The notes beneath the pieces are model-generated. The model was not told where the DNA came from, made no database searches, and saw nothing but the letters and a program-made list of their open reading frames with translations. 44,753 bases of DNA from a virus. Both the position numbers and the translations under genes were made by a program. Every line of letters starts with the position of its first letter. Position 1 is the first letter of the stretch. Below are positions 1-7,198 of this stretch, piece after piece. The stretch lies in IMG/VR virus record IMGVR_UViG_3300043331_000999, positions 1 to 44,753 of that record; one strand, given 5' to 3'.

Positions 1-1
1 G

Positions 2-838
2 CGCGCCGATGGCTACCGCGAGAGCGGGATCGACCGCTACCGCAACCAGGTGCTGGCCTTCGCCCGCTGGGCGAGCGTCGCGGCCACGGTCGCCGAGTTC
101 TCTGAGCGGCGTATCCGCGCCTACAAGGTTGCGCTGGGAGCGCGCGTCGCTCCCGGCACGACGCGCAATGCGCTCTCAGCGCTCCGCACGTTCGGTGATT
201 GGTGTGTCCTGGAGGGCTATTTGGCGAGCAATCCAGCCATGCAGATCAGTTTACCGATCGTGGCCGATCCACCGCCCAACCCGCTTCGCCGCGACCAGAT
301 CGCGCAGCTGCTCGCCGCGATGGATCGAGCGGCCCAGTCGCACCGCATCACCTGGCGCCGCAACCGGCGGGCAATTATGCTGATGCTCTATGCGGGGCTG
401 AGGCGCATGGAAACGGCCAGGGTTATCTGGGGCGATATCGACCTGGCACGCCGCGAGATCATCGTGCGTGAGGGCAAGGGCGGCAAGAGCCGTGTCGTGC
501 CTGTGTGTGACGAGCTGGCCGAGGAATTGCTCATGGCCGACAGCCGCGAGAGCACCCATGCGGTGGTCGACCAGGGCGACGGGCGACCGCTCAAGAAAGG
601 CGGTATCGGGCATATCTTCGAGCGCTGGCTGCCGAGACGTGGGATTGTCGTGGCGCCGCACCAGCTGCGCCGCACGTTTGCGACCGAGCTCTATGCGCGC
701 GGCGAAGACATCATCACGATCCAACGCCTGCTCGGTCATGCGGATCCAAAGACCACAATCCGCTATATCGGCGCCAGCAGTGAGAAAGAGCATGCCGCCG
801 TGGCCAAGCTGACATTTCGAGCGGATGTGGAGCAATAA
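2..838 (+). CDS. int: Tyrosine-family site-specific integrase, 5' end cut by window edge
   Basis: Tyrosine recombinase that would integrate and excise the phage by recombining attP with attB. The frame is open to the first base of the window, so the N-terminus is missing. Counting from the GTG at 50, an N-terminal SAM-like core-binding domain (about residues 1-75) precedes the catalytic domain. The catalytic residues are visible: R118 in AGLRRMETAR, K146 in GKGGKSR, H204 and R207 in PHQLRRTF, H230 in LLGHADP and the nucleophile Y239 in TTIRYIG. The order and spacing are typical of the XerC/D-like phage integrases. It is followed by a long hairpin and faces a leftward small gene. The attachment site cannot be located without the host junction. 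Confidence 0.93.
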   Translation, partial: RADGYRESGIDRYRNQVLAFARWASVAATVAEFSERRIRAYKVALGARVAPGTTRNALSALRTFGDWCVLEGYLASNPAMQISLPIVADPPPNPLRRDQIAQLLAAMDRAAQSHRITWRRNRRAIMLMLYAGLRRMETARVIWGDIDLARREIIVREGKGGKSRVVPVCDELAEELLMADSRESTHAVVDQGDGRPLKKGGIGHIFERWLPRRGIVVAPHQLRRTFATELYARGEDIITIQRLLGHADPKTTIRYIGASSEKEHAAVAKLTFRADVEQ

Positions 839-871
839 AAAACCGCCGCCCGATGGTCTATGTGCCATAGG

Positions 872-942
872 AACGACGGTTTCGACTGGAGGTGGAGATG
901 GGGGCCAAAGTCCCCCCATCTCCACCAGTTTGAACCGTCGTT
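872..942. terminator. Long imperfect hairpin after the integrase
   Basis: Two arms of about 32 bases (872-904 and 912-942) pair almost completely, both beginning AACGACGGTT at the outside and ending in a run of G/C at a very short loop. It lies 34 bases after the integrase stop and before a leftward gene, so it fits a bidirectional terminator. There is no clear U-tract. Because it sits next to the integrase it could also be part of the attachment or arm-binding region. Confidence 0.55.
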
Positions 943-1074
943 TGTGTGTCCGCACAGAAACGACCTCATAGGACGCCCCAGGACGAATCACCCGATCGAC
1001 CCCTTGAGTCGAGCAATGCTGCGTTCTGATGGGCTAATCTGGGTATACGCCAAAACCCAGAGCGGTATCCCATA

Positions 1075-1269
1075 TCAAAATCGATCGAAGAGGCGCCTCA
1101 GCGCCCCGCGTAACCTCAGCCAGGGGCCGTGTAGCGCGGGCAGGCGCTGACGGTCGGGCGGGATTTGGGTGCGCGCCGAGTCATATGTCGGATCATCCTT
1201 GTGTGCGATCCACGCACGATAGCCGGCCTCGGTCATGTTCGGCGGTCGTTCGGGTGGTGGGTTCGGCAT
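1075..1269 (-). CDS. Small basic protein of unknown function
   Basis: A 64-residue protein, proline-rich at the start (MPNPPPERPP) and strongly basic at the end (LRLRGALRRLFDRF). I do not recognise a family. The start at 1269 is supported by an AAGGG ribosome-binding site eight bases upstream. It runs toward the integrase and the intervening hairpin. Its start is only 27 bases from the start of the rightward gene at 1297, which leaves little room for separate promoters, so at least one of this divergent pair may be transcribed from within the other. Confidence 0.5.
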   Translation of the reverse strand: MPNPPPERPPNMTEAGYRAWIAHKDDPTYDSARTQIPPDRQRLPALHGPWLRLRGALRRLFDRF

Positions 1270-1296
1270 CGTCGTTCCCTTCTCTATGGGGTGAAT

Positions 1297-1515
1297 ATGG
1301 CAACGTCAAGCTGTCCCAAGTGTGGTAGCACCTCGTTCGAGACCGCAACGGTCGAGCCCAGCGGTTCGGCGTTCAAGCTCGTTTTCGTTCAGTGTGCGGT
1401 GTGTGGCGGGGTCGTCGGTGTTGTCGAGTATAACAACGTCGGCTCGATGATCGACCGCCAGAACAAGGCAATCCGGGAGATCGCACGGAAAGTCGGCGCG
1501 CTCATCAATCTATGA
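1297..1515 (+). CDS. Small zinc-ribbon protein
   Basis: A 72-residue protein. A CPKCG near the N-terminus and a CAVCG about 30 residues on form a classic two-knuckle zinc ribbon. The rest is a short helical tail (IDRQNKAIREIARKVGALI). Such ribbons bind zinc and often nucleic acid or protein partners, but the specific role here is unknown. The ATG at 1297 was chosen over the longer reading from 1165 because it starts just before the ribbon, has GGGGTG directly upstream, and the extension overlaps the opposite gene. It precedes an exported protein gene by 63 bases. Confidence 0.75.
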   Translation: MATSSCPKCGSTSFETATVEPSGSAFKLVFVQCAVCGGVVGVVEYNNVGSMIDRQNKAIREIARKVGALINL

Positions 1516-1578
1516 TCTTCCAGTTTCGCGCGTGCCCCCGCCCGCCCCGCGCAGCATTGCGTTCGTGGAGGTGGGGGT

Positions 1579-2223
1579 ATGCGGGTGGTTGTGGCATTCA
1601 TTCTGCTGCTGGCGCTGGCCCTAGGCACACCGACACGGGCGCAGTCCTACGAGTGCACGACGTTTACCCCATGCTTTTACTATTTGCCGATCATTGGGAC
1701 CGAGCCGGCCCCGATGTCTGCGCGGACACTTCAGCAAGCCGACTTCTTGCCGGGGTATGCGGTCGATGAAAACCGCGAAATCGCAAACGCGGAGGCAGCC
1801 GAGAGCTACGTCGATCCCGCTGCCGCGCTGGCGGCCTTTGCGGCACAGGGGCGCGAGACCAGCTGGTACGTGCGCTACTCGTCAAGCCTCTACCCCACTT
1901 CGCACGCGATCGGCATCTCTGATCAGGTGGTGCGCTATACGACCGCAGCCGGCGCCGACGCGGGGATGGAGTATCTGCTTGCCGATATGCTCGCCCAACA
2001 CCCGGACTATCACACATCCGTGTATGGGAGCTATGGCGATCGGACGATTGCAAAGGTTCGATCGTTCACGGACGGTGGGATTGACTATGTGAAATATCAC
2101 GTCCTCATCCGCAAGGAGCGGTATCTGGCGATTGTGCAGATCATCGGTCGGAAGGGCGCGCTGAAGCTCCTGGAGGCTGACGACTTCGGGCGCAAGGCCG
2201 CCGATCGGCTCGTTCTTCCCTAA
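1579..2223 (+). CDS. Exported protein of unknown function with signal peptide
   Basis: A 214-residue protein with a clear Sec signal peptide: a hydrophobic stretch at residues 3-17 followed by TPTRAQS, with likely cleavage after the AQ region. The mature part has two early cysteines (ECTTFTPC) followed by YLPII, then an alpha/beta domain with no motif I recognise. The segments ADAGMEYLLADML and DGGIDYVKYHVLIRKERYLAIVQI look like a compact sensor or ligand-binding fold, but this is only an impression. GGAGGTGGGGG sits just before the ATG. In a temperate phage such a gene could be a lysogenic-conversion gene. Confidence 0.8.
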   Translation: MRVVVAFILLLALALGTPTRAQSYECTTFTPCFYYLPIIGTEPAPMSARTLQQADFLPGYAVDENREIANAEAAESYVDPAAALAAFAAQGRETSWYVRYSSSLYPTSHAIGISDQVVRYTTAAGADAGMEYLLADMLAQHPDYHTSVYGSYGDRTIAKVRSFTDGGIDYVKYHVLIRKERYLAIVQIIGRKGALKLLEADDFGRKAADRLVLP

Positions 2224-2489
2224 GCGCGAGCCAGGCGACGCACCCGCCCAGCTCGCGCAGTTGCGCCGGCCATCCGTGGTGCGTCCATGGGACGGCCGGG
2301 CCGATCCGCCGCTCGCCCGAAGATGCGACAGGCGACGGACGACAATCGAGTATCATCGCCCGCTCACCGACAGCGAGCAGGGCCGGCGGCTAGGGGCGGA
2401 AATTGCGCTCTTACTCTGAACTTTTTAAGGTGCGCTATCGCCCGTATGACAGGCGTGTCGGCCGTGGGGCCGGGAAGGTGTCAGTAGGT

Positions 2490-2744
2490 ATGGAGCAGTC
2501 GAGCCAAAACGCACTTGTTCGACTACGACCACAGATCGCGACGGCTGCATGCCCGATGTGTCAGGCGCACAACTGGAATGACGGCGTGATGGTCTGTGCG
2601 CCACGCGTCACGCTCAACAAGACGATCGATCTCAAAAATCCGTTCGAACATACGACCGTTCTCTTTTACGCCGTGTTTACCTGTCAGCAGTGCCACTACG
2701 CGGCGACGTTCGATCTGGGGGAACTTCCGCCGGATCTGCAATGA
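2490..2744 (+). CDS. Small zinc-ribbon protein
   Basis: An 84-residue protein with CPMC near residue 18 and CQQC near residue 69, separated by a predicted beta-rich segment (TTVLFYAVFTC). This looks like a second zinc ribbon, unrelated in detail to the one at 1297. I chose the ATG at 2490 over the longer reading from 2403 because GGAAGG lies upstream and the extension has no zinc-ribbon character. The last 68 bases overlap the leftward gene 2677-3078 tail to tail, which is uncommon in the compact late operon. Function unknown. Confidence 0.7.
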   Translation: MEQSSQNALVRLRPQIATAACPMCQAHNWNDGVMVCAPRVTLNKTIDLKNPFEHTTVLFYAVFTCQQCHYAATFDLGELPPDLQ

Positions 2745-3078
2745 CCTGGCGTGTTCCGTTTGAAAAGACCGCCACCAGCTGCCCGTCGATCACCTGGAGT
2801 TGCATCGTCTGGTTGGGCGGGTCGAAGCGCGCTTCCATCTCTTCGCGGACGATTTGGCGTACACGTTCAGTCCAGTCGGACTCGATCACAGGGAGTGATG
2901 CTGGGGAATCATCGGAATCCATATGTGTGATGCGTTCGGCGGCGCCGGCGGCTTCCACGTGACTGAGGCCCTCCCGCATCCGCGCCACGATAATCCGCAG
3001 CGCCTCATCGGTCGCCAGGAAGTCGCGGATCATCTGGTGGATAATCGCGGCGTCACCTGTGGTGAGTAGGAGACCCAT
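2677..3078 (-). CDS. Phage protein of unknown function
   Basis: A 133-residue protein. The N-terminal two thirds is helical (IIHQMIRDFLATDEALRIIVARMREGL and DWTERVRQIVREEMEARF), followed by a short beta segment (TMQLQVIDGQLVAVFSNG) and a charged tail. GAAAGGA lies eight bases before the ATG. No enzyme motif is seen. It converges with the zinc-ribbon gene and overlaps it by 68 bases. Its stop lies inside the neighbouring coding sequence, so the basic C-terminal 20 residues may be constrained by the overlap rather than by function. Confidence 0.7.
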   Translation of the reverse strand: MGLLLTTGDAAIIHQMIRDFLATDEALRIIVARMREGLSHVEAAGAAERITHMDSDDSPASLPVIESDWTERVRQIVREEMEARFDPPNQTMQLQVIDGQLVAVFSNGTRQVIADPAEVPPDRTSPRSGTADR

Positions 3079-3188
3079 AGCCTAATCCTTTCGGTGTCAC
3101 CGTTCTGACCTTGTAAGCGTCGAGCAAAGCGAGGGAGGAGCGTAGGACATAGAGTGGCTGTCAGCCGCCAAGCATAGTCAGCCACTAC

Positions 3189-3235
3189 AAAGCCCCAGCC
3201 TTGATGTCGTTAAGCAGCGACAAGGCTGGGGCTTT
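3189..3235 (-). terminator. Strong hairpin terminator at the end of the HTH gene
   Basis: A perfect 15-bp stem (3189-3203 with 3221-3235, arm AAAGCCCCAGCCTTG) encloses a 17-base loop. The stop codon of the leftward HTH gene lies inside the loop, and the leftward transcript continues into TTTGTAG. This fits an intrinsic terminator for that gene. The stem overlaps its last codons, so the C-terminal residues may be dictated by RNA structure. Confidence 0.75.
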
Positions 3236-3467
3236 GCATTGCATCTTCGATTGTATCATCACCGACAAGATCGCCCTCGATAGCCTTCTCATTGATCCCG
3301 TACTGAGCTAATAAACGCTCGACTTCAGCACGCGGGATACGCCACGCCCGCAGCCCCGGCCGTACAGCTTTGATCTGGCCTGTGCGTGCCCACTCGCGGA
3401 TTGTCTGCTCTGAAAATCGAAGCAGATTCGCGACCTCAGCGATCGTGTAAACCTGTTTCGCCGCCAT
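3210..3467 (-). CDS. Excisionase/MerR-type helix-turn-helix DNA-binding protein
   Basis: An 85-residue protein with the winged-HTH signature of excisionase-family (HTH_17) proteins: VYTIAEVANLLRFSEQTIREWARTGQIKAVRPG, then RIPRAEVERLLAQYG. These small proteins bind direct repeats and act as recombination directionality factors or as repressors. The start at 3467 has AGAGGGGG upstream. A longer reading from 3515 would start inside the predicted -10 region, so it cannot lie on that transcript. The gene is divergent from the SWIM gene. Two near-identical operator-like motifs lie in the shared promoter region, so autoregulation and control of the SWIM operon are likely. Confidence 0.85.
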   Translation of the reverse strand: MAAKQVYTIAEVANLLRFSEQTIREWARTGQIKAVRPGLRAWRIPRAEVERLLAQYGINEKAIEGDLVGDDTIEDAMQSPSLVAA

Positions 3468-3505
3468 TAGTTTGGCCCCCTCTCGCTTGGTTAGTGCCGT
3501 GTCCA

Positions 3506-3535
3506 ATACTAGCATATGCTAACGTATGTTGTCAA
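3506..3535 (-). promoter_or_regulatory. Sigma-70-type promoter for the HTH gene
   Basis: Reading leftward, TTGACA (3530-3535) is followed after 18 bases by TAGTAT (3506-3511), preceded by TG at the extended -10 position. Transcription would begin near 3499, upstream of the ATG at 3467. Confidence 0.7.
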
Positions 3536-3581
3536 TACCCAAAATCATGTATTGACATTTAGCGAAACTAGTGTATACTAA
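3510..3581. promoter_or_regulatory. Two matching operator-like motifs in the divergent promoter region
   Basis: TAGCATATGCTAA (3510-3522) and TAGTGTATACTAA (3569-3581) share the pattern TAGYRTATRCTAA, and the first contains the perfect palindrome AGCATATGCT. One motif overlaps the leftward -10 element and the other overlaps the rightward -10 element. A protein bound to both would shut both promoters. The obvious candidate binder is the adjacent HTH protein, but this is inferred only from position. Confidence 0.6.
3552..3579 (+). promoter_or_regulatory. Near-consensus sigma-70 promoter for the SWIM gene operon
   Basis: TTGACA (3552-3557) and TATACT (3574-3579) are separated by 16 bases. The predicted transcript starts near 3586, about 40 bases before the ATG at 3628. 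Confidence 0.75.
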
Positions 3582-3627
3582 TGTTAGCTTAGATACAGCA
3601 GTGATATAGATACCAGGAGCCCACATC

Positions 3628-4407
3628 ATGACCCGCAAGCCAGCCACCACCGCCGCCGACTACACCGAGCGCACCCGCGACGAGAACAAGGCCCGCGAGC
3701 TGCACCCCTCGGATACTGGCGCCCTCGACCTCGACGCCTTCAGCGCGCTGCCGCAGAACGAGCGCCGCCGGGCCTGGTCACTCGCGAGCGACGATGACAA
3801 GCGCGGCCTGGCGCTTCAGATGCTCCGCCGGAACAACCACGGCCCCGACGAGGCTAATATCGCGCTCTACCTCGACGTGTTCGAGGCCAAGTTCGGCAGC
3901 GATCTGGCGATCCCCCCGGCCGCTGATATCCTCGACGTGGTCAAGGATCGCTACGACATCGCCCGCGCCTACGGCGACCCCGACGCCGGCCAACTCGACC
4001 GGGTGCGGGCCAATCTGCTGCGCGGGGCGCGCCTCTCCTGGCACGCGGGCGATCTGCTGATCCAGAGTGTCAACAACCCTGGCGCGGTCTACAGCGTGAA
4101 TGCGCGCGGCTGCACCTGCCCGAATGGGCGGGCCGGCAAGACCAGCTGCTGGCACGTCGCGCTCTATGACATCCTGCTGGACATGCAAGAGGACCGGGCG
4201 GCCGACGCCGACGATGCAGACCAGGGGCCTGGCCCGATCGTCGTCACCACGTCGATAGATGGCCTGTCTCTGAGCCGGGGCGACGTGGCGATCGACTGCC
4301 GCGCGCCCACAGAGGTCGCGCAGGCGATCGAGACCTTCACCCGGCGGCCGGCGGACCTGGGGCGGCGGCTGGCGCAGGCGCGGGCCTGCCACCTACTCGC
4401 GGCCTAA
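3628..4407 (+). CDS. SWIM zinc-finger protein
   Basis: A 259-residue protein. At about residues 167-182 lies CTCPNGRAGKTSCWH, a CxC-x8-CxH SWIM zinc finger, a module that binds DNA or protein partners. The N-terminal half is charged and helical (LPQNERRRAWSLASDDDKRGLALQMLRR), and the tail is acidic and then arginine-rich. No catalytic domain is evident. AGGAG lies upstream and the promoter ends about 40 bases before the start. As the first gene of the rightward left-arm operon it may be an early DNA-binding or recombination accessory protein. Unknown partner; the SWIM call itself is firm. Confidence 0.85.
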   Translation: MTRKPATTAADYTERTRDENKARELHPSDTGALDLDAFSALPQNERRRAWSLASDDDKRGLALQMLRRNNHGPDEANIALYLDVFEAKFGSDLAIPPAADILDVVKDRYDIARAYGDPDAGQLDRVRANLLRGARLSWHAGDLLIQSVNNPGAVYSVNARGCTCPNGRAGKTSCWHVALYDILLDMQEDRAADADDADQGPGPIVVTTSIDGLSLSRGDVAIDCRAPTEVAQAIETFTRRPADLGRRLAQARACHLLAA

Positions 4408-4465
4408 CGATTGGCACCACCGGCCCGCTGTGGGCCGTGGGCAATATATCGCAGGAGAACGACCT

Positions 4466-4552
4466 ATGAAGTGGCTCATTGACGACGACGAGGACACGGG
4501 CGGGGACGATGACAAGGGCGGCATTTGGACTGGGCGGAGCCCGACCATCTAG
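4466..4552 (+). CDS. Very small acidic protein
   Basis: A 28-residue reading frame, MKWLIDDDEDTGGDDDKGG then IWTGRSPTI. GCAGGAGAAC sits directly upstream at ideal spacing, which is the main support. Nine of the first 18 residues are acidic. It lies 58 bases after the SWIM gene and before a hairpin, so it may be the last gene of that transcript. Acidic micro-proteins of phages often act as DNA mimics or modulators, but that role is not shown here. Confidence 0.5.
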   Translation: MKWLIDDDEDTGGDDDKGGIWTGRSPTI

Positions 4553-4590
4553 CAGCGAGGGCTGAGGTTTGCACCCCAGCCCCCACACGA

Positions 4591-4630
4591 CCAGCCGGCG
4601 GTCTCGATTGGACCCGTGTCCGCCGGCTGG
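4591..4630. terminator. Perfect hairpin after the SWIM operon
   Basis: CCAGCCGGCGG (4591-4601) pairs perfectly with CCGCCGGCTGG (4620-4630) around an 18-base loop. No U-tract follows. A second, weaker stem (GGGCTG with CAGCCC) lies just before it. It may be a terminator, or a leader structure for the next gene. Confidence 0.5.
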
Positions 4631-4648
4631 TACCAGGATTATAGCATC

Positions 4649-4954
4649 GTGGCACAACTTCGTATTCTCGGCCCCGTGATCTACGGGGTCGTCGGCGGCC
4701 ACACCGTCGAGGTCGCCCGTATCGACCCACAGACGGCAACGCGGGTGCTGCGCGAGCTGGGCTACCGCGACGAGTGCGCGGTCCTCATCGCCCATCACAA
4801 GCTCGACACGGCCGCCGCGCTCCGGCTGGGCCGCCGGTATGGACTGATCGCCGCGCCGGAGCCGATCCCGCTTTTGGCCGCTGACACCGATGGACAGGCG
4901 AAGGCCGATGTGATGCTGGTCCACCTCACGGAAGGAGTCGCCCTGACACACTGA
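4649..4954 (+). CDS. Hypothetical phage protein
   Basis: A 101-residue protein of unknown function. It starts with a beta-rich segment (QLRILGPVIYGVVGGHTVEVARI), followed by helices (PQTATRVLRELGYRD and LDTAAALRLGRRYGLI). GTG at 4649 is preferred because AGGAT lies ten bases upstream; a GTG at 4616 in the same frame would start inside the right arm of the preceding hairpin. No homologous domain is recognised. Confidence 0.6.
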   Translation: MAQLRILGPVIYGVVGGHTVEVARIDPQTATRVLRELGYRDECAVLIAHHKLDTAAALRLGRRYGLIAAPEPIPLLAADTDGQAKADVMLVHLTEGVALTH

Positions 4955-5126
4955 GATCGAGCCGTGGACTGCTGCCGAACCATCGCCCCAGCGCGGCGAC
5001 GGCAGCGAGAGCTAAGGCAGGCTCGCGACGCGGGCCGCGCGCTGCTACCAGCACGAACACGAGCAGACCTACCAGACGACGGAGGGGCGGGTAACGGGCT
5101 CGCCCCCATCATCACAGGGCAGATCC

Positions 5127-5849
5127 ATGATCGAGCTTCCTCTCACACGCGGCTACACTGTCCAGGTCGAAGACAGCGACGCCGAGTCGCTTCGCGCCTG
5201 GAAATGGACATATATGCCCCGATCGAACGGGCGCGGCGGCTATGCGGTACGTTGGGCGACGGTGGACGGCAAGAAGCGCACGATCTACATGCACCGCCAC
5301 ATTATGCAGGCGCGGCCGGGGCAGCTGGTCGACCACGAGGATGGCAACGGGCTGAACAATCAGCGCTACAATCTTCGCCTTTCGACCGACACCCAAAACA
5401 GGGCAAACAGTCAGGCACCGGTGCGCACGATTCCCTATCGCGGCGTGTATGCCGAAACGCGCGGGCAAGGACGCACACCGTACTTCGCACAGATCAAGGC
5501 GTTTCGTAGGTGCTGGCGATTGGGCGGCTTTGTGTGCCAGGAGGATGCGGCGCGGGCCTATGACCGGGCGGCTCTACACTTCTTCGGCTCGTTCGCCCGA
5601 TTGAACTTCCCCGATGAGCGCGAGCAGACCCGCGCGCTTCCACTGGCTCCCGTGATCGTCCGTCGCCTTGAATCGCAACCGATGCTGCCGCACCTTGACG
5701 GCACCGAGCCATGGCCAGCGGGGTTTGAGTTCCCCGCGCCGACGTTGCTCCGGCCGGTGTGGGCCGAGATCCAGGCGGAGCAAGCCGCACGCCGGGCGGC
5801 AATCGTGCCGGCCGTGCTGGCCGATGACTGGGACGAGGGGCTGCTGTAA
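5127..5849 (+). CDS. HNH homing endonuclease with AP2 DNA-binding domain
   Basis: A 240-residue free-standing homing endonuclease. The HNH core is at about residues 52-95 (YMHRHIMQARPGQLVDHEDGN then NLRLSTDTQNRAN), and an AP2-like DNA-binding domain follows (YRGVYAET through GGFVCQEDAARAYDRAALHFFG). This pairing is characteristic of phage-borne selfish endonucleases that nick a target lacking the gene and spread by repair. The last 70 residues are not part of either domain. The 170 bases before it hold fragments that read like protein in the same frame but lack a start, which may be debris from insertion. Confidence 0.9.
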   Translation: MIELPLTRGYTVQVEDSDAESLRAWKWTYMPRSNGRGGYAVRWATVDGKKRTIYMHRHIMQARPGQLVDHEDGNGLNNQRYNLRLSTDTQNRANSQAPVRTIPYRGVYAETRGQGRTPYFAQIKAFRRCWRLGGFVCQEDAARAYDRAALHFFGSFARLNFPDEREQTRALPLAPVIVRRLESQPMLPHLDGTEPWPAGFEFPAPTLLRPVWAEIQAEQAARRAAIVPAVLADDWDEGLL

Positions 5850-5863
5850 ACTGACAACTGACA

Positions 5864-5915
5864 ATTGAGACCCATGGGTCTCAATCTTTGGAGTTTCGAT
5901 TCTCCAATTGGAGAA
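5864..5915. promoter_or_regulatory. Two perfect palindromes between genes
   Basis: A perfect 22-bp palindrome (5864-5885, core GAGACCCATGGGTCTC) is followed 14 bases later by a perfect 16-bp palindrome (5900-5915, TTCTCCAATTGGAGAA). Both lie between the HNH stop and the next ribosome-binding site. They have no loops, so they look more like dimer-binding operators than terminators. The region is AT-rich relative to its surroundings. Confidence 0.5.
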
Positions 5916-5960
5916 ATGTGCAAATTCATTGTTTGTCATCGTTCATAAAGGAGAACTCCC

Positions 5961-6830
5961 ATGAGTATCCCCCGCAACACCCCCCAGGCCGTCCAAGACT
6001 GCCCGGTCCTCCAGTGGGCCAGCGGCCGCACCGAGGCCCGGCCCATCTCTGGCGGGCGTTTTCAGGGCTTCGTCGGCTTCCACGTCGAGCGCGGCAAGGA
6101 CCAGGCGCTCGACGCCACCTGTGAGGCGGCCAGCGTCGCCCAAATGGAGCTGCGCCACCCACGTCCATCAGGCACGCCGGTCGTCGTCACCCACTGGGCG
6201 TTCGGCGAGCAGCTGCGCTTCTACCCGATCACCGCCGGCCCACCGGCGACGACCATCAGCGGCTGTTTGCGCCTCGCAGACGCGACCGCCGCGTCCGGGC
6301 TGGGGCTGGCCTGGCCAGCAGGCGAGAAATCCCGCCTGGCCGTGCGGGGCTTCATTCTGGTCGGCGAGACGCCGATCCTCGTGCAGCTCTCCGTCCGCAG
6401 CACAATGACCACCTACCTGCTCTCGGCGCTCGTCGATCACTATCGCGTCTGTGATACTGCCGATAGTATCATCGACCGCGCCAAACACCCCGATCCCGTC
6501 ACGCTCCACGAGCTGGCGCTGCCACTTTCCGCCGGCACAGAGATCAGCGTTGGCCGCGACGAGACGACCCTGATCACCCCGCTGATGAGCGCGCACCCGG
6601 CTGAGCTGTCGAAGGAGTACATCACGAGCTGCTGGCGGTCGAAGGCCGTGCATGAAGCGGCGCTCGCGGCCTGGCCGGGGATCGTCGTGTGGGCGGCCGG
6701 CTATCGGTCGGGCGAGACGAACGGCGACAGCCACCTTGATCAGCCGCCGGCTGAGGAGCGTGAGACAGAGCGGCCGCTGGCGAAGGGGGTCACGCGGACG
6801 CGGCGGCCGATTGCCGATCTGCCGCTCTGA
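5961..6830 (+). CDS. Phage protein of unknown function
   Basis: A 289-residue protein with an excellent ribosome-binding site (AAAGGAG). Most of it is predicted alpha/beta (VVVTHWAFGEQLRFYPI, LAVRGFILVGETPILVQLSV). It ends in a disordered charged tail (PPAEERETERPLAKGVTRTRRP). I see no catalytic motif. Position next to homing endonuclease and repeat-rich DNA, and a large single-domain look, suggest a DNA-processing or replication accessory protein, but this is a guess. It may be transcribed from its own promoter within the palindrome region. Confidence 0.8.
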   Translation: MSIPRNTPQAVQDCPVLQWASGRTEARPISGGRFQGFVGFHVERGKDQALDATCEAASVAQMELRHPRPSGTPVVVTHWAFGEQLRFYPITAGPPATTISGCLRLADATAASGLGLAWPAGEKSRLAVRGFILVGETPILVQLSVRSTMTTYLLSALVDHYRVCDTADSIIDRAKHPDPVTLHELALPLSAGTEISVGRDETTLITPLMSAHPAELSKEYITSCWRSKAVHEAALAAWPGIVVWAAGYRSGETNGDSHLDQPPAEERETERPLAKGVTRTRRPIADLPL

Positions 6831-7198
6831 GGGGCGCCTGAGCGGTCGATCTGACACTTCCGATGCAGCGATCTCCGCTGCTCTCGGCGCGGTGTCAGGG
6901 CTTTTCAGCGCATTCTCGCGCGCTCGGCCAAAATCGCTTGACAGATTGATTAGGGGGTGGTTTGGAAGGGGATCTGTCAAGGGTTTCGGCGGACCGCATC
7001 AGGACGCGCTAAAACGCTCAAAACAACATTTGATACCATAATGAACATTTGATACCATAATGAACATTTGATACCATAATGAACATTTGATACCATAATG
7101 AACATTTAAACACTGGTGTATCTAAGGGTCAGGCAGAAGGTCAAAAACAGCCGCTTGAAGGTCGGTTTCCGATGGATGTGGGGCTGCGGTGATACAGC
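6831..7198. other. Noncoding region with inverted repeat and iteron-like array
   Basis: About 370 bases without a credible gene. It holds a 10-bp perfect inverted repeat (CTTGACAGAT at 6937-6946, ATCTGTCAAG at 6972-6981) and then four tandem 19-bp repeats at 7025-7100. The AT-rich repeats stand out in a GC-rich genome. The layout resembles an iteron origin or a multi-site operator. No replication initiator gene was recognised. Confidence 0.6.
7025..7107. repeat. Four perfect 19-bp tandem repeats plus a partial fifth
   Basis: The unit AACATTTGATACCATAATG occurs at 7025-7043, 7044-7062, 7063-7081 and 7082-7100 without a mismatch, followed by AACATTT at 7101-7107. Unit length near two helical turns is typical of iterons bound by a replication initiator or regulator. 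There are no spacers, so this is not a CRISPR array. Confidence 0.9.

Noticed and set aside
2141-2356. 71-residue leftward frame
   Set aside because: It overlaps the exported protein gene's end, is arginine/proline-rich and has no support from a ribosome-binding site.
4964-5509. 181-residue rightward frame
   Set aside because: It is overlapped by the clear AP2/HNH gene in another frame, is arginine/alanine-rich and has no ribosome-binding site.
6168-6980. 270-residue leftward frame opposite the 5961 gene
   Set aside because: It is a high-GC antisense shadow with arginine/proline bias; the rightward frame has an ideal ribosome-binding site.
7025-7107. CRISPR array
   Set aside because: The repeats are directly adjacent without spacers, and no Cas genes are present; an iteron-like tandem array fits better.
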